Source of the DNA: JBDWFY01 sp965275915
GTDB taxonomy: Bacteria > Pseudomonadota > Alphaproteobacteria > Rhizobiales > Stappiaceae
Reading direction: 5' to 3'
DNA length: 64,000 nt
Assembly (NCBI GenBank): GCA_965275915.1
Contig: CBDHYI010000007.1
Span: 744,001-808,000, forward strand
How positions within the stretch are numbered: the first letter of the stretch is position 1; each line of letters begins with the position of its first letter. The position numbers and the translations under genes are program-made. Shown here piece by piece: positions 42,892-51,215 of the stretch. Below the pieces are notes generated by a model. It was given only the letters and a program-made list of their open reading frames with translations, had not been told where the DNA came from and did no database searches.

Positions 42892-44459
42892 TTGAAAGCG
42901 CCCTGAACGATACGGTCAATGACCATAGCACAGAACAGGATCGCGAAGCCACCAAGCAGACCGGGCCCTTTTGCAGCATATTGCAGGGCTTCCAAAATCA
43001 CTTTGCCAAGACCGCCACCGCCGATCAGCGAGATGATGACAACCATTGAGAGGCACATCAGGATTGTCTGGTTCACGCCGGCCATAATGGAGGGCAGCGC
43101 CAACGGGATCTCAACATCCTTCAGCGTCTGCCAGCGCGATGCGCCGAAGGCAGTCGCTGCCTCTTTGATACTCGCAGGAACACCACGCATGCCAAGCGCG
43201 GTCAGGCGTATGACGGGCGGCATGCCGAAAATAATCGTTGCGAGGATACCCGGAGGATTGCCGGTTCCAAAGAACGCAATGATCGGGATGAGATAAACGA
43301 AAGCAGGAAGCGTCTGCATGAGATCGAGGACGGGTTCCGCGATTTTGTAAGCGCGGCGCGATTTCCCGAACCATATCCCCAACGGAATTCCAAACGCCAC
43401 GCAGATCGCAACGGCCGCACCGACCAGTGCGACAGTCTCCATGCTGATTTCCCAGTATCCGAGAATGGCGACATAGGCCAGCGCCGCAGCGGTAAAAATC
43501 GCCACGCGCGGGCCCGCCGAGCGCCATGCGACGACGCAGATCACAACCATCACCACCGGCCAGGGTGTGACGATCAACGCCAGTGTCATAGCATCAAGAA
43601 TGGACCTTACCGCGGCCGTGATGCTGTCAAATGCCCCCTGCCCCGCGATCGCCGCGGCATCGATCCGTGCCTCAAGCCAATTCGCAAGCTGGGTGAAAAT
43701 GGTTTCGTTCGGATTCTCGATAAAGATGTGGCTGAACGCTTTCTCCGGGAACGCATTCAGCACCTCAAGCGGGCTCGCCACGGTAAATTTATAGATGGTC
43801 AGCGGTGCGATAATCAGCACCAGCACAATCCCCAGCACAAGGTTGGCGGGTTTTACGCCGGATTCGACTTCATCGGGCGATATGCGCCAGCGCGAATATT
43901 GTTTCTCATAAACGCTGTTCGCGTAAACGCCCTGAATGATCTTGAAAACAGCAAGGAGGATCAAGCCGATCATCAGAATCGAAAACGCCTCCGCGTTGGC
44001 GGCCTCGGCAGCCTGCTGACTGCGTTCCGCTGCCCGCATCATGTTGCCGGCAAGTGTCTCAAATCTCGACGGATCTTCGCCCGCTGCCCGGGCCTGTTCC
44101 GCCCGCTGGAGAAAGTCCTGCGCCCGCTCCGTCTGTGAAACGGCCCGCTCGGAGAATTTGGCTCCCGGATTGCCCCAGGCGCCCCGGCCAATCTGGACCC
44201 AGGCAATCATTTCCAGAATGAGGAAGCCCCAGAAGAAACCCCAGACCCCGCGCATCGCAGCCCAAATCGGCCCCAGAACTGCGGCAGCAAGATTGAACGT
44301 CGTTGGCAGAGAGCCGGTTGATTCATGGATCTTGTGGAACGCCGGCGCATAATACTCGCCGTTTTTTCCGACAAATTCCGCGATCGAGGCGTCCAGTGCG
44401 TCGCGATCTATCTCAACATCCGAAGCGGCTGTAACTTGAAGTTCGGTTGCGTCAGTCAT
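42873..44459 (-). CDS. proW: Glycine betaine/proline-type ABC permease (ProW-like) with long N-terminal extension
   Basis: 528 residues, far longer than typical ProW (~280-350). The C-terminal ~220 residues are the transport core (ALVGAAVAICVAFGIPLGIW, LMQTLPAFVYLIPIIAFFG, EAATAFGASRWQTLKDVEIP, the EAA loop). The N-terminal half holds extra membrane segments and a helical, probably coiled-coil stretch (~108-165, rich in Arg/Glu/Ala/Gln). It overlaps proV by eight bases. It forms the channel for a quaternary amine or, given neighbours, perhaps a guanidino compound. Confidence 0.88.
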   Translation of the reverse strand: MTDATELQVTAASDVEIDRDALDASIAEFVGKNGEYYAPAFHKIHESTGSLPTTFNLAAAVLGPIWAAMRGVWGFFWGFLILEMIAWVQIGRGAWGNPGAKFSERAVSQTERAQDFLQRAEQARAAGEDPSRFETLAGNMMRAAERSQQAAEAANAEAFSILMIGLILLAVFKIIQGVYANSVYEKQYSRWRISPDEVESGVKPANLVLGIVLVLIIAPLTIYKFTVASPLEVLNAFPEKAFSHIFIENPNETIFTQLANWLEARIDAAAIAGQGAFDSITAAVRSILDAMTLALIVTPWPVVMVVICVVAWRSAGPRVAIFTAAALAYVAILGYWEISMETVALVGAAVAICVAFGIPLGIWFGKSRRAYKIAEPVLDLMQTLPAFVYLIPIIAFFGTGNPPGILATIIFGMPPVIRLTALGMRGVPASIKEAATAFGASRWQTLKDVEIPLALPSIMAGVNQTILMCLSMVVIISLIGGGGLGKVILEALQYAAKGPGLLGGFAILFCAMVIDRIVQGAFKRADQD

Positions 44460-45489
44460 CCTTACCCCCCTGGATGCCGCGTAGCAGTTTCGGCTTTGTC
44501 ACAACACCGACATCCACGCCGTTTTCAGTAATGACGACCGGAAGTTCCGTCCCCACAGCGTGATCGATCAACTGATCAAGATCAGCATCCAAATCCGCTC
44601 GCGGCGCACCGTCAAGTGTTCCTGAATATGAGTCCAGCGGCTCCATAATCGAATGGGCCTTAACAAGTTTCAGCTTCGATATGCCCTGAACAAACTCACG
44701 GACATATTCGTCCGCCGGCTTCATGACAATATCTTCCGGCGTACCGATCTGAACGATAACACCGTCCTTCATGATCGCGATGCGATGACCGATGCGGATC
44801 GCTTCATCCAAATCATGTGTAATGAAGAGAGTCGTCTTTTGCAGTTGCGCCACGAGCGCCTTGAACTGATCCTGCAACTGCATGCGAATAAGCGGGTCAA
44901 GAGCCGAGAACGGCTCGTCCATCAGGAGGATTTCCGGATCGGAGGCAAGCGCGCGGGCAATACCGACACGCTGCTGCATACCACCGGACAGTTCCTTGGG
45001 GAGCCGATCTTCGTATCCGACAAGATTCACCAGTTCCAACGCATGGTCGGAGACCGCCCAGCGCTTGGACTTCGGGACCCCTCTGATTTCAAGCGGATAA
45101 GCAACGTTGTCCCGAACGGACCGATGCGGCATCAGCGCCATATGCTGGAACACCATACCGATCTGGGTTGCGCGCACAGCCCGCAATTCGGAATCCGACA
45201 TTGCGCTGACATCGCGCCCGAGAATTTCGATTTTGCCCGATGTGGGTTCAATCAGACGATTAATGTGCCGGACCAGCGTGGACTTGCCCGAGCCGGACAA
45301 TCCCATAATGCAGAATATTTCGCCGCGCGGCACTTCAAATGTGGCGGACTGGACGCCGACAACACATCCGAATTCGTCAAGAACCTCAGCTTTGTTGAGG
45401 TCTCGCTCCTTGATCGCAGCCATTGCCTTTTGGCTGTCAGTACCGAAGACTTTCCAGACATCGGTCAGCTTGACAACGGTTTCGCTCAT
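44452..45489 (-). CDS. proV: Glycine betaine/proline-type ABC ATPase (ProV-like)
   Basis: 345 residues. Walker A GLSGSGKST (~63-71), Q-loop FQHMALMPHRSV, signature LSGGMQQRVGIARAL and Walker B LLMDEPFSALDPL are present. The N-terminal ~45-residue lead before the domain and a C-terminal tail with a short CBS-like end (ELPVVITENGVDVGVVTKP) are typical of ProV/OpuAA. It energises uptake through ProW with ProX as receptor. 78 bases containing a hairpin separate it from proX. Confidence 0.92.
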   Translation of the reverse strand: MSETVVKLTDVWKVFGTDSQKAMAAIKERDLNKAEVLDEFGCVVGVQSATFEVPRGEIFCIMGLSGSGKSTLVRHINRLIEPTSGKIEILGRDVSAMSDSELRAVRATQIGMVFQHMALMPHRSVRDNVAYPLEIRGVPKSKRWAVSDHALELVNLVGYEDRLPKELSGGMQQRVGIARALASDPEILLMDEPFSALDPLIRMQLQDQFKALVAQLQKTTLFITHDLDEAIRIGHRIAIMKDGVIVQIGTPEDIVMKPADEYVREFVQGISKLKLVKAHSIMEPLDSYSGTLDGAPRADLDADLDQLIDHAVGTELPVVITENGVDVGVVTKPKLLRGIQGGKDD

Positions 45490-45524
45490 GTGCTCCCCTC
45501 CAAAGCCGCGTTCCCCGATTTTCT

Positions 45525-45558
45525 GCAGCCGCCCGAATTCTCGGGCGGCTGCTTTTTT
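45525..45558. terminator. Strong hairpin between proX and proV
   Basis: GCAGCCGCCCGA and TCGGGCGGCTGC form a perfect 12-bp stem with a four-base loop. The T-run (45553-45558) is on the plus strand; for the minus-strand operon the hairpin probably protects the proX mRNA or attenuates proVW. Confidence 0.7.
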
Positions 45559-45567
45559 ATGCGGCTT

Positions 45568-46518
45568 TTACTGGCTCAACCAGCCAAGCACGGTGTCTTC
45601 GTTTTGAGCAACCCACTCCTTGGCAAACTCGGCAGGGTCCTTTTTGTCGACAACCAAAGCATATGTCATCGCGCTGACGGTGTCGGTATCAAGCTTCATG
45701 TTGGCGAAAAGCTTGGCGACTTCCGGGTTGTTTTCTTCAACCGTTTTTGCGTAATGCAGATGCAGATATGCCGTATCCCACGCCATTGCGGCGGACGATT
45801 TATCCAGCCATGCCGGATCATCCGTCGGCTGGACGACTTTCCAACCGGCCGGATCATAAGGCGGCTCTTCAAGAACCTGCAGATCATGCAACACGAACAC
45901 GTAGTGTGGCGTGTAGCAGAACCCGACCCACGGCTTGCCGGTTTTTACAGCGTTATCCAGATTGGCATACGCAAGCGTTTCGTCGGATTCCGTCAGTTCC
46001 ATAATTTCGGCGTAGCCGTAAGACTTCGCGCGGATCTTTTCTACGTTGGTCGATGCCCAACCCGGTGCACCGATCCAGACTTCTCCACGACCATCGCCGT
46101 TGGTATCGAAGATGGCAGCCTTGTCGGGATCGGTAAGGTCGTTGATCGACTTGATGTTGTGCTCTTCAGCGATGGCCTTTGGCACGCACATTCCCTGAAA
46201 GGCCTCAACACCGTTGGTGTTCATCAAGACGGACTGTTTGTCCTTGACGTAGGTATCATGCAGGTTCTGCTGGTTCGGCATCCAAACTTCCGGATGCGCG
46301 TGCATCGAGCCCTTGTCCATTGCTTCAAAAACAATCGGATTGGTCCCATTTTGCAGTTCGACTTCGAGGCCAAGATTGTCTTCGATGACCACCTTAAGCA
46401 CATTCGCAGTCGCTGCCACCGACGGCCAGTTCGGCACGCCGATGACAACATCGGCGGCAAAGGCCGGTGCGGACACCAACATTGCGGCGGCAGTTGCCAG
46501 CAAGGCATTTCGTTTCAT
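45568..46518 (-). CDS. proX: Glycine betaine/proline-type periplasmic binding protein (ProX-like)
   Basis: 316 residues with a signal peptide (~1-22, cleavage after PAFA) and an OpuAC-type fold. VVIGVPNWPSVAATANVLKV, MHAHPEVWMPNQQNLHDTYV and WIGAPGWASTNVEKIRAKSY are the ligand-domain landmarks; the Trp residues could form the aromatic box that binds cationic groups. It is the receptor of the ProXVW-type importer. The 279-base gap upstream (46519-46797) presumably has its promoter; I see no gene or clear operator there. Confidence 0.9.
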   Translation of the reverse strand: MKRNALLATAAAMLVSAPAFAADVVIGVPNWPSVAATANVLKVVIEDNLGLEVELQNGTNPIVFEAMDKGSMHAHPEVWMPNQQNLHDTYVKDKQSVLMNTNGVEAFQGMCVPKAIAEEHNIKSINDLTDPDKAAIFDTNGDGRGEVWIGAPGWASTNVEKIRAKSYGYAEIMELTESDETLAYANLDNAVKTGKPWVGFCYTPHYVFVLHDLQVLEEPPYDPAGWKVVQPTDDPAWLDKSSAAMAWDTAYLHLHYAKTVEENNPEVAKLFANMKLDTDTVSAMTYALVVDKKDPAEFAKEWVAQNEDTVLGWLSQ

Positions 46519-46797
46519 CTTCAGTTCTCCCTCTTAGTAATCTCGCATGTCCGTTTCGCTCTTCAGCCGGTCGTGTGGGCACATTGTTGTCTGCTCGCAG
46601 ATAGTGCTTCGACGCCCGGCCAACCGGTTTAGCGACAGAATGTGTTGATTTATCTTCCAAACCGCGCCGAACAAACGACATATATTGAGAATGTCAAGCA
46701 TCCCTCCAAAGTCGAGCCATTTCTAAAAGTTCACACAAATTGAACCTCTACTTCACATTTCTTAACTGTGATAATTTGCAGCCTCTCTCTGACCAGG

Positions 46798-47772
46798 TCA
46801 AGCTTTCCGCTCAGCAACCGCCTCAGCCAGCACGCACAAAAGCTCGAACATCATGGAAACGCCGACCCATGAGGTGTTGCCGGAAGGATCGAAAGGAGGC
46901 GAAACCTCGACCAGATCCGCCCCAACCAGATTCAACCCGCGCAGCCCGCGGACCAATTGTTGTGCGGTCCAGGTATCCGGCCCGCCGATTTCCGGCGTGC
47001 CGGTGCCGGGTGCAAAAGCCGGATCAAGGAAATCGATATCAAAACTGACATAGGTCGGATGGTCCGCCACAATCTGGCGAGCCTGACGCATGACATCAGC
47101 ATGTCCGCGCTCCATCAGTTCGTCAATACCCAGAATGGTCACGCCCTGTGCCCGCCCCCACTCAATGTCCCCGCCATCATACATGGTGCCGCGAATACCG
47201 ATCTGGATCACGCGTCCGGGATCGAGCAGCCCTTCTTCAATCGCCCGCCGAAACGGTGTGCCGTGGGTGTATTTGTAGCCGCCGAAATAACCGTCGAACA
47301 AATCAGTATGCGCGTCGAAATGGATCATCCCCAATGGCGTGCCCCGATTTATTCCCCGCAGCACAGGCAGAGAAATCAGATGATCGCCCCCCGCCGAAAG
47401 GGGCGCAATACCGTCCGCGGTCAGCGCTCGATAATATGTCGCCACACGGTCCAACGTGTCATTGATATCGGCCGGATTTGGCGGAACATCCCCAAGGTCG
47501 GCACAATTGGCAAGTTCGAACGGATGAATGCCGAGCGTCGGATGAACAGTCCGGATCATGGTCGACACATCACGCAGTTGGCGTGGCCCATGTCGGGCAC
47601 CTGGTCGGTTGGTGGTTCCGCCATCCCACGGAATCCCGATAAGGCCGACGTCCGTATCCTTGCGCAGTGTGCTTCCCTGCTCGGCGAGCGGAAGGCGCAT
47701 GAAAGTCGGCACACCGGCAAATCGCGGCAAGTCGAACCCCGATACAGGCTGAAATCTTGAATCTGGCATCAA
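46798..47772 (-). CDS. speB: Ureohydrolase (agmatinase/guanidinobutyrase family)
   Basis: 324 residues with the binuclear Mn-binding motifs of ureohydrolases: GGDH (128-131), DAHTD (153-157) and SFDIDFLDPAFAPGTGTPE (Asp245 and Asp247). It hydrolyses a guanidino compound to urea and an amine. The full APGTGTPE loop is that of agmatinase/guanidinobutyrase, but family members differ in substrate, so agmatine is not certain. It is on the same strand as a second ureohydrolase 115 bases upstream and a betaine-type importer downstream. Confidence 0.88.
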   Translation of the reverse strand: MMPDSRFQPVSGFDLPRFAGVPTFMRLPLAEQGSTLRKDTDVGLIGIPWDGGTTNRPGARHGPRQLRDVSTMIRTVHPTLGIHPFELANCADLGDVPPNPADINDTLDRVATYYRALTADGIAPLSAGGDHLISLPVLRGINRGTPLGMIHFDAHTDLFDGYFGGYKYTHGTPFRRAIEEGLLDPGRVIQIGIRGTMYDGGDIEWGRAQGVTILGIDELMERGHADVMRQARQIVADHPTYVSFDIDFLDPAFAPGTGTPEIGGPDTWTAQQLVRGLRGLNLVGADLVEVSPPFDPSGNTSWVGVSMMFELLCVLAEAVAERKA

Positions 47773-47887
47773 CGGCCCCTTCCCTCTGGTCCTTGCGTAT
47801 GACTGTCACATCGGGCTCGCCACGATGCAACCGCGGCCAGGCGAAAGAAACAGAATCTGTCCGGGAAGATCTTGTATCCCCGTTCCT

Positions 47888-48871
47888 TCAGGGTTCTGCC
47901 GCGATGTTTTCAGCGATCATCGCAATCATTTCGAATATAATCGCGCCCGCAGACAGCGCCGTGATGTTATTGGGGCTGTCTTTGGTCGGCATCATGCACA
48001 CGACATCGCCGCCGATAATGTTCATGCCACGCACGGCGCGAACCAGAGCAATGGCCTCGTCGATGTCAAAACCCTTTTCGCCCGCTTCAATGTTGGATAC
48101 CGCGGGCGCGACGGTCGGGTCCAGGCAATCGAGATCGAAGGTGATGTAGACGGGGCGACCGGCCAGGACATCTTTGATCTGACCGGTAACATCCGCAACG
48201 CCGCGCTCACGAAATTCGGCCATTGTTACAACGTTATAGCCGTACTCGTAGGATGGTTCGAGCCAATCAAGGGTTCGCGGATGGCCGCGCAGTCCGATCT
48301 GCATCGAACTCTTCGGGTCGACATCGCCCTGGTCAGCCAGATAAGCCCCCCAATGCGCAGCGGACTTTTTCGCTCCGAGAAAATGGTCAACTTTGGTGAA
48401 GACGTCCGTGTGAGCATCGAGGTGCAGAAAAGACACCGGCTCTCCGTCCGCCAGTTTGCCGCATCCCAACGCCTGCACGATGCCGCCGGTGATGGAATGA
48501 TCTCCACCGATCGAAACCGGCCGCACCCCCGCATTGTCAATGGTGCGGTAAAACTCCCTAATGCGCTCAATGCAATCCTCATTGTCATTGGCGCGGGGGA
48601 AAGGAACATCGCCCACATCGGAGACTTTTGCAGCATTCCATGGGTCGATGCCGAACGTTCCATGCACGCGACGCTGGACCGCTGATACATTGCGCAGCGC
48701 GCGAGGTCCCAGATGCTGGTCACGCTCCGTGGTCCCGTTGCCGGTCGAGTGGGGCACACCGACCAGGGCAATATCCTGCTCGCCGATCACCTCGCCGGGA
48801 CAGCGGAAAAATGTCGGTATGCCCCACCAGTACAGATTTTCCATCATGCTGCGGTCGTGTTCTTCGGCCAT
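47888..48871 (-). CDS. Second ureohydrolase-family protein (divergent active-site loop)
   Basis: 327 residues. All metal motifs are kept: GGDH (122-125), DAHTD (152-156), TFDLDCLDP (Asp246, Asp248). The loop that follows reads TVAPAVSNIEAGEKG instead of the common FAPGTGTPE, so the substrate pocket differs from the neighbour. The ATG at 48871 is preferred because GGAAGGGAA precedes it. First gene of the minus-strand guanidino/ProXVW cluster. Likely a guanidino-acid or related amidino hydrolase; exact reaction unknown. Confidence 0.85.
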   Translation of the reverse strand: MAEEHDRSMMENLYWWGIPTFFRCPGEVIGEQDIALVGVPHSTGNGTTERDQHLGPRALRNVSAVQRRVHGTFGIDPWNAAKVSDVGDVPFPRANDNEDCIERIREFYRTIDNAGVRPVSIGGDHSITGGIVQALGCGKLADGEPVSFLHLDAHTDVFTKVDHFLGAKKSAAHWGAYLADQGDVDPKSSMQIGLRGHPRTLDWLEPSYEYGYNVVTMAEFRERGVADVTGQIKDVLAGRPVYITFDLDCLDPTVAPAVSNIEAGEKGFDIDEAIALVRAVRGMNIIGGDVVCMMPTKDSPNNITALSAGAIIFEMIAMIAENIAAEP

Positions 48872-49276
48872 GTTTCCCTTCCGCCCGACTTTGCCCACCG
48901 GGTCTGTTGTTAAGGTGGTAACGGATGCCGAGTTCTTGCACGGACGACCGTCACCCCTCTGCTTAAGAAGAATGTGTCCTCAACCTAACGTATCGTTGCC
49001 GGCCGGGCGACCCTTGGCAGATCTCGTCCGGCAAAAACTGAATCCTTCCCGGTATATTCTATAAATTTGCGGAACGGGTGAAACAGGTGGCAAGCGCCCC
49101 GACGCCGCGTTGCTCCAACTGACGCCCTCTCTCTAGAAACAATCAGGCATTCCGGTAAAGCATTCTCGAAGCAGGCGGATCGACCGATAAAAAAATTGAC
49201 CCAACTTCTTTGCAACCGGTTGCAAAATCAGGTAACTCAGCTAAACTTGCCTTGCTTGAATTGGTGGAGGGAATTC
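48872..49276. other. 405-bp divergent intergenic region
   Basis: Separates the minus-strand ureohydrolase operon from the plus-strand isomerase/sugar ABC operon. Apart from the LacI-type palindrome at 49209-49226 I see no gene or repeat in it. Confidence 0.5.
49209..49226. promoter_or_regulatory. LacI-family-type operator
   Basis: TTTGCAACCGGTTGCAAA is a perfect 18-bp palindrome centred on CCGG/CG-type symmetry, the classic form for LacI/GalR regulators. It lies 50 bases before the isomerase start. No LacI-family gene is in the window, so the regulator must be encoded elsewhere. Confidence 0.75.
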
Positions 49277-50098
49277 TTGACAGAAGCTGATGCGCCCCTG
49301 GAGTTTGCGTTAAATCACATGTCCGTACCGCAGACGTCGTGGCGCGAACTGATCCATCTGGCACGTCAGATCGGCTGCAATGGCGTTGAACTCCGGACAG
49401 ATCTGGATGAACCGATCTTTGGATCGGATACGCCGGAAAACGTCGGGAGAACCGTTAAAGAGAATGGGCTGCGCATCCATGCGTTGGCCGAGGTTGCCCG
49501 CTTCAACGATGCCACGCCGGATGTTCTTGAGACTGCTGGGATTCTCGCCGAACAGGCGCAGCGGTCGGATACAGCGGCAATCGTTCTTATTCCGCGTATT
49601 GGCGGTGACCGGGCAACGGACCACTCGCTCTGTCGTGCCCTGGACAGGATCGGCTCAATCCTGGAGAAAAAAGGGATTCGCGGGTTGATTGAGCCGATTG
49701 GATTTGCCGGCAGCTCACTCAGAGACTTCGACCAGATGCGTCGCGCAATTGATGCCACGCACGGATATGCCCGTTTCGGACTGGTCCACGATACGTTCCA
49801 CCATTTCCTGGCCGGCGGCGGGCCCGTGACGGCACGCTATGTCGATATGGTTCATGTGTCCGGTGTCACAGTCAGCAAACCAAACGAAGAAATCTCAGAT
49901 GCCGACCGGATTTTCGTAGATGCAGCAGACCGTTTGGGAACAGTTGGGCAAATCGCCGAACTGGTTCGCGACGGATACAGAGGCCCGGTTTCGATGGAGG
50001 CGTTTTCCCCTCAAGTGCAAACGCTTCCCGATCCAGCTGCGGCGCTTGGCGCGTCGTTCAGCTACATTCGCTCCAGCCTGATGTCTCTTGCAGCATGA
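49277..50098 (+). CDS. Sugar phosphate isomerase/epimerase-family TIM barrel
   Basis: 273 residues of the AP-endonuclease-2-like (xylose-isomerase-like) TIM barrel family. FALNHMSVPQTSWRELIHLA, the GCNGVELRTD strand, VLIPRIGGDR, IRGLIEPIGFAGSSLRD and GLVHDTFHHFLAGG carry the probable Glu/Asp/His metal ligands, and PVSMEAFSP gives the last Glu. A TTG start at 49277 is chosen because GGAGG lies six bases before it and the family N-terminus begins there. Probable isomerase or epimerase of the sugar or cyclitol taken up by the following ABC transporter. Confidence 0.8.
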   Translation: MTEADAPLEFALNHMSVPQTSWRELIHLARQIGCNGVELRTDLDEPIFGSDTPENVGRTVKENGLRIHALAEVARFNDATPDVLETAGILAEQAQRSDTAAIVLIPRIGGDRATDHSLCRALDRIGSILEKKGIRGLIEPIGFAGSSLRDFDQMRRAIDATHGYARFGLVHDTFHHFLAGGGPVTARYVDMVHVSGVTVSKPNEEISDADRIFVDAADRLGTVGQIAELVRDGYRGPVSMEAFSPQVQTLPDPAAALGASFSYIRSSLMSLAA

Positions 50099-50180
50099 GG
50101 TTGGTCAATTGCATACCCCTGATATGGGGCAATCCGGTAATGAGCGGGTGAACCGGACACCCAGTTAAGGGAGGAATTCC

Positions 50181-51119
50181 ATGAAGAAAGTCCTTTTGTC
50201 GGCCGGTCTGGCCACTTTGATGGCCACCGGTGCAATGGCTCAGGAGATCGGCGCGACGATTGCTCGCTTCGATGACAACTTCCTGACTGTCATGCGCAAC
50301 GGCATGGTTGAACATGCTGAGGCAATCGACGGCGTTTCGCTGCAGGTCGAGGACGCGACCGATGATATCTCAAAGCAGATCGACCAGGTGAAAAACTTCG
50401 TCGCCAACGGCGTGGATGCAATCATCGTCAACATCGTTGACACCTCGGCAGGTGCTGCGGTTTCCGCCGCGGCCGGCAGCACCCCGCTCGTCTATATCAA
50501 CCGCGAGCCTGACAATGTCGACGATCTGCCGCCGACACAGGCATTTGTGGCCTCGAACGAAATCGAGTCCGGAACGCTGGAAGCCTTCCAGATCTGCCGT
50601 AACCTGCGTGCAGCCGGCAAGGCCGGTGGCGCTAAAGGCTATCTGATGAACGGTCAGCTTTCGAACCAGGCCGCTGTGCAGCGTTCCAAAGACGTGCATG
50701 ATGTTATCGGCATGGACATGTGCAAATTCATGACCCTGATCGACGAACAGACAGCAAACTGGTCGCGTGATGAGGCGCAGGATCTGATGACAAACTGGTT
50801 GTCGGCGGGCGAAGATTTCGACTTCGTGATTGCCAACAACGACGAAATGGCGATCGGTGCGATCCAGGCTATGAAGGCGGCCGGCATCGACATGGCTGAC
50901 GTTGAAGTCGGCGGCGTCGACGCCACCCAGGATGCTCTGGTTGCAATGCAGGCCGGAGAACTCGACGTGACCGTCTTCCAGGACGCTTTCGGCCAGGGCA
51001 GTGGCTCGGTTGACGCCGCGCTTGCTCTCGTCAAAGGCGAGGAAATCGACCAGAAGGTTTACATCCCCTTCAAACTGGTGACGCCGGACAATGTCGGCGA
51101 ATTCCTCGACAAGAACTAA
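50181..51119 (+). CDS. Sugar/inositol ABC transporter substrate-binding protein
   Basis: 312 residues with a signal peptide (~1-20, ending ATGAMA) and a type I periplasmic fold. IGATIARFDDNFLTVMRNGM, the VANGVDAIIVNIVDTSAG strand and VIANNDEMAIGAIQAMKAAG (canonical hinge/ligand Asp region) resemble the rhizopine/inositol (MocB/IbpA) and ribose group. It is very likely the ligand receptor for the permease and ATPase downstream. A GGGAGG ribosome site precedes it. Confidence 0.9.
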   Translation: MKKVLLSAGLATLMATGAMAQEIGATIARFDDNFLTVMRNGMVEHAEAIDGVSLQVEDATDDISKQIDQVKNFVANGVDAIIVNIVDTSAGAAVSAAAGSTPLVYINREPDNVDDLPPTQAFVASNEIESGTLEAFQICRNLRAAGKAGGAKGYLMNGQLSNQAAVQRSKDVHDVIGMDMCKFMTLIDEQTANWSRDEAQDLMTNWLSAGEDFDFVIANNDEMAIGAIQAMKAAGIDMADVEVGGVDATQDALVAMQAGELDVTVFQDAFGQGSGSVDAALALVKGEEIDQKVYIPFKLVTPDNVGEFLDKN

Positions 51120-51131
51120 GACTCGCGTCAC

Positions 51132-51164
51132 ACTGCCGGACAACAATTGCTGTTGCCCGGCAGT
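51132..51164 (+). terminator. Hairpin after the second sugar-binding protein gene
   Basis: ACTGCCGG pairs with CCGGCAGT, and the inner CAACA pairs with TGTTG. It lies 13 bases after the stop and before the permease, an attenuator-like position as in the other binding-protein operons here. Confidence 0.65.
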
Positions 51165-51215
51165 ATTTGCTGACGGAACGGCGACTAAAGACTGCAGGGG
51201 GGAGAATCTCGCGAT

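Noticed and set aside
44653..46632. A 659-codon open frame on the plus strand
   Set aside because: It lies antisense to proV and proX, which have complete family motifs, signal peptide and operon order. The translated product is rich in His, Arg and Cys without any recognisable domain.
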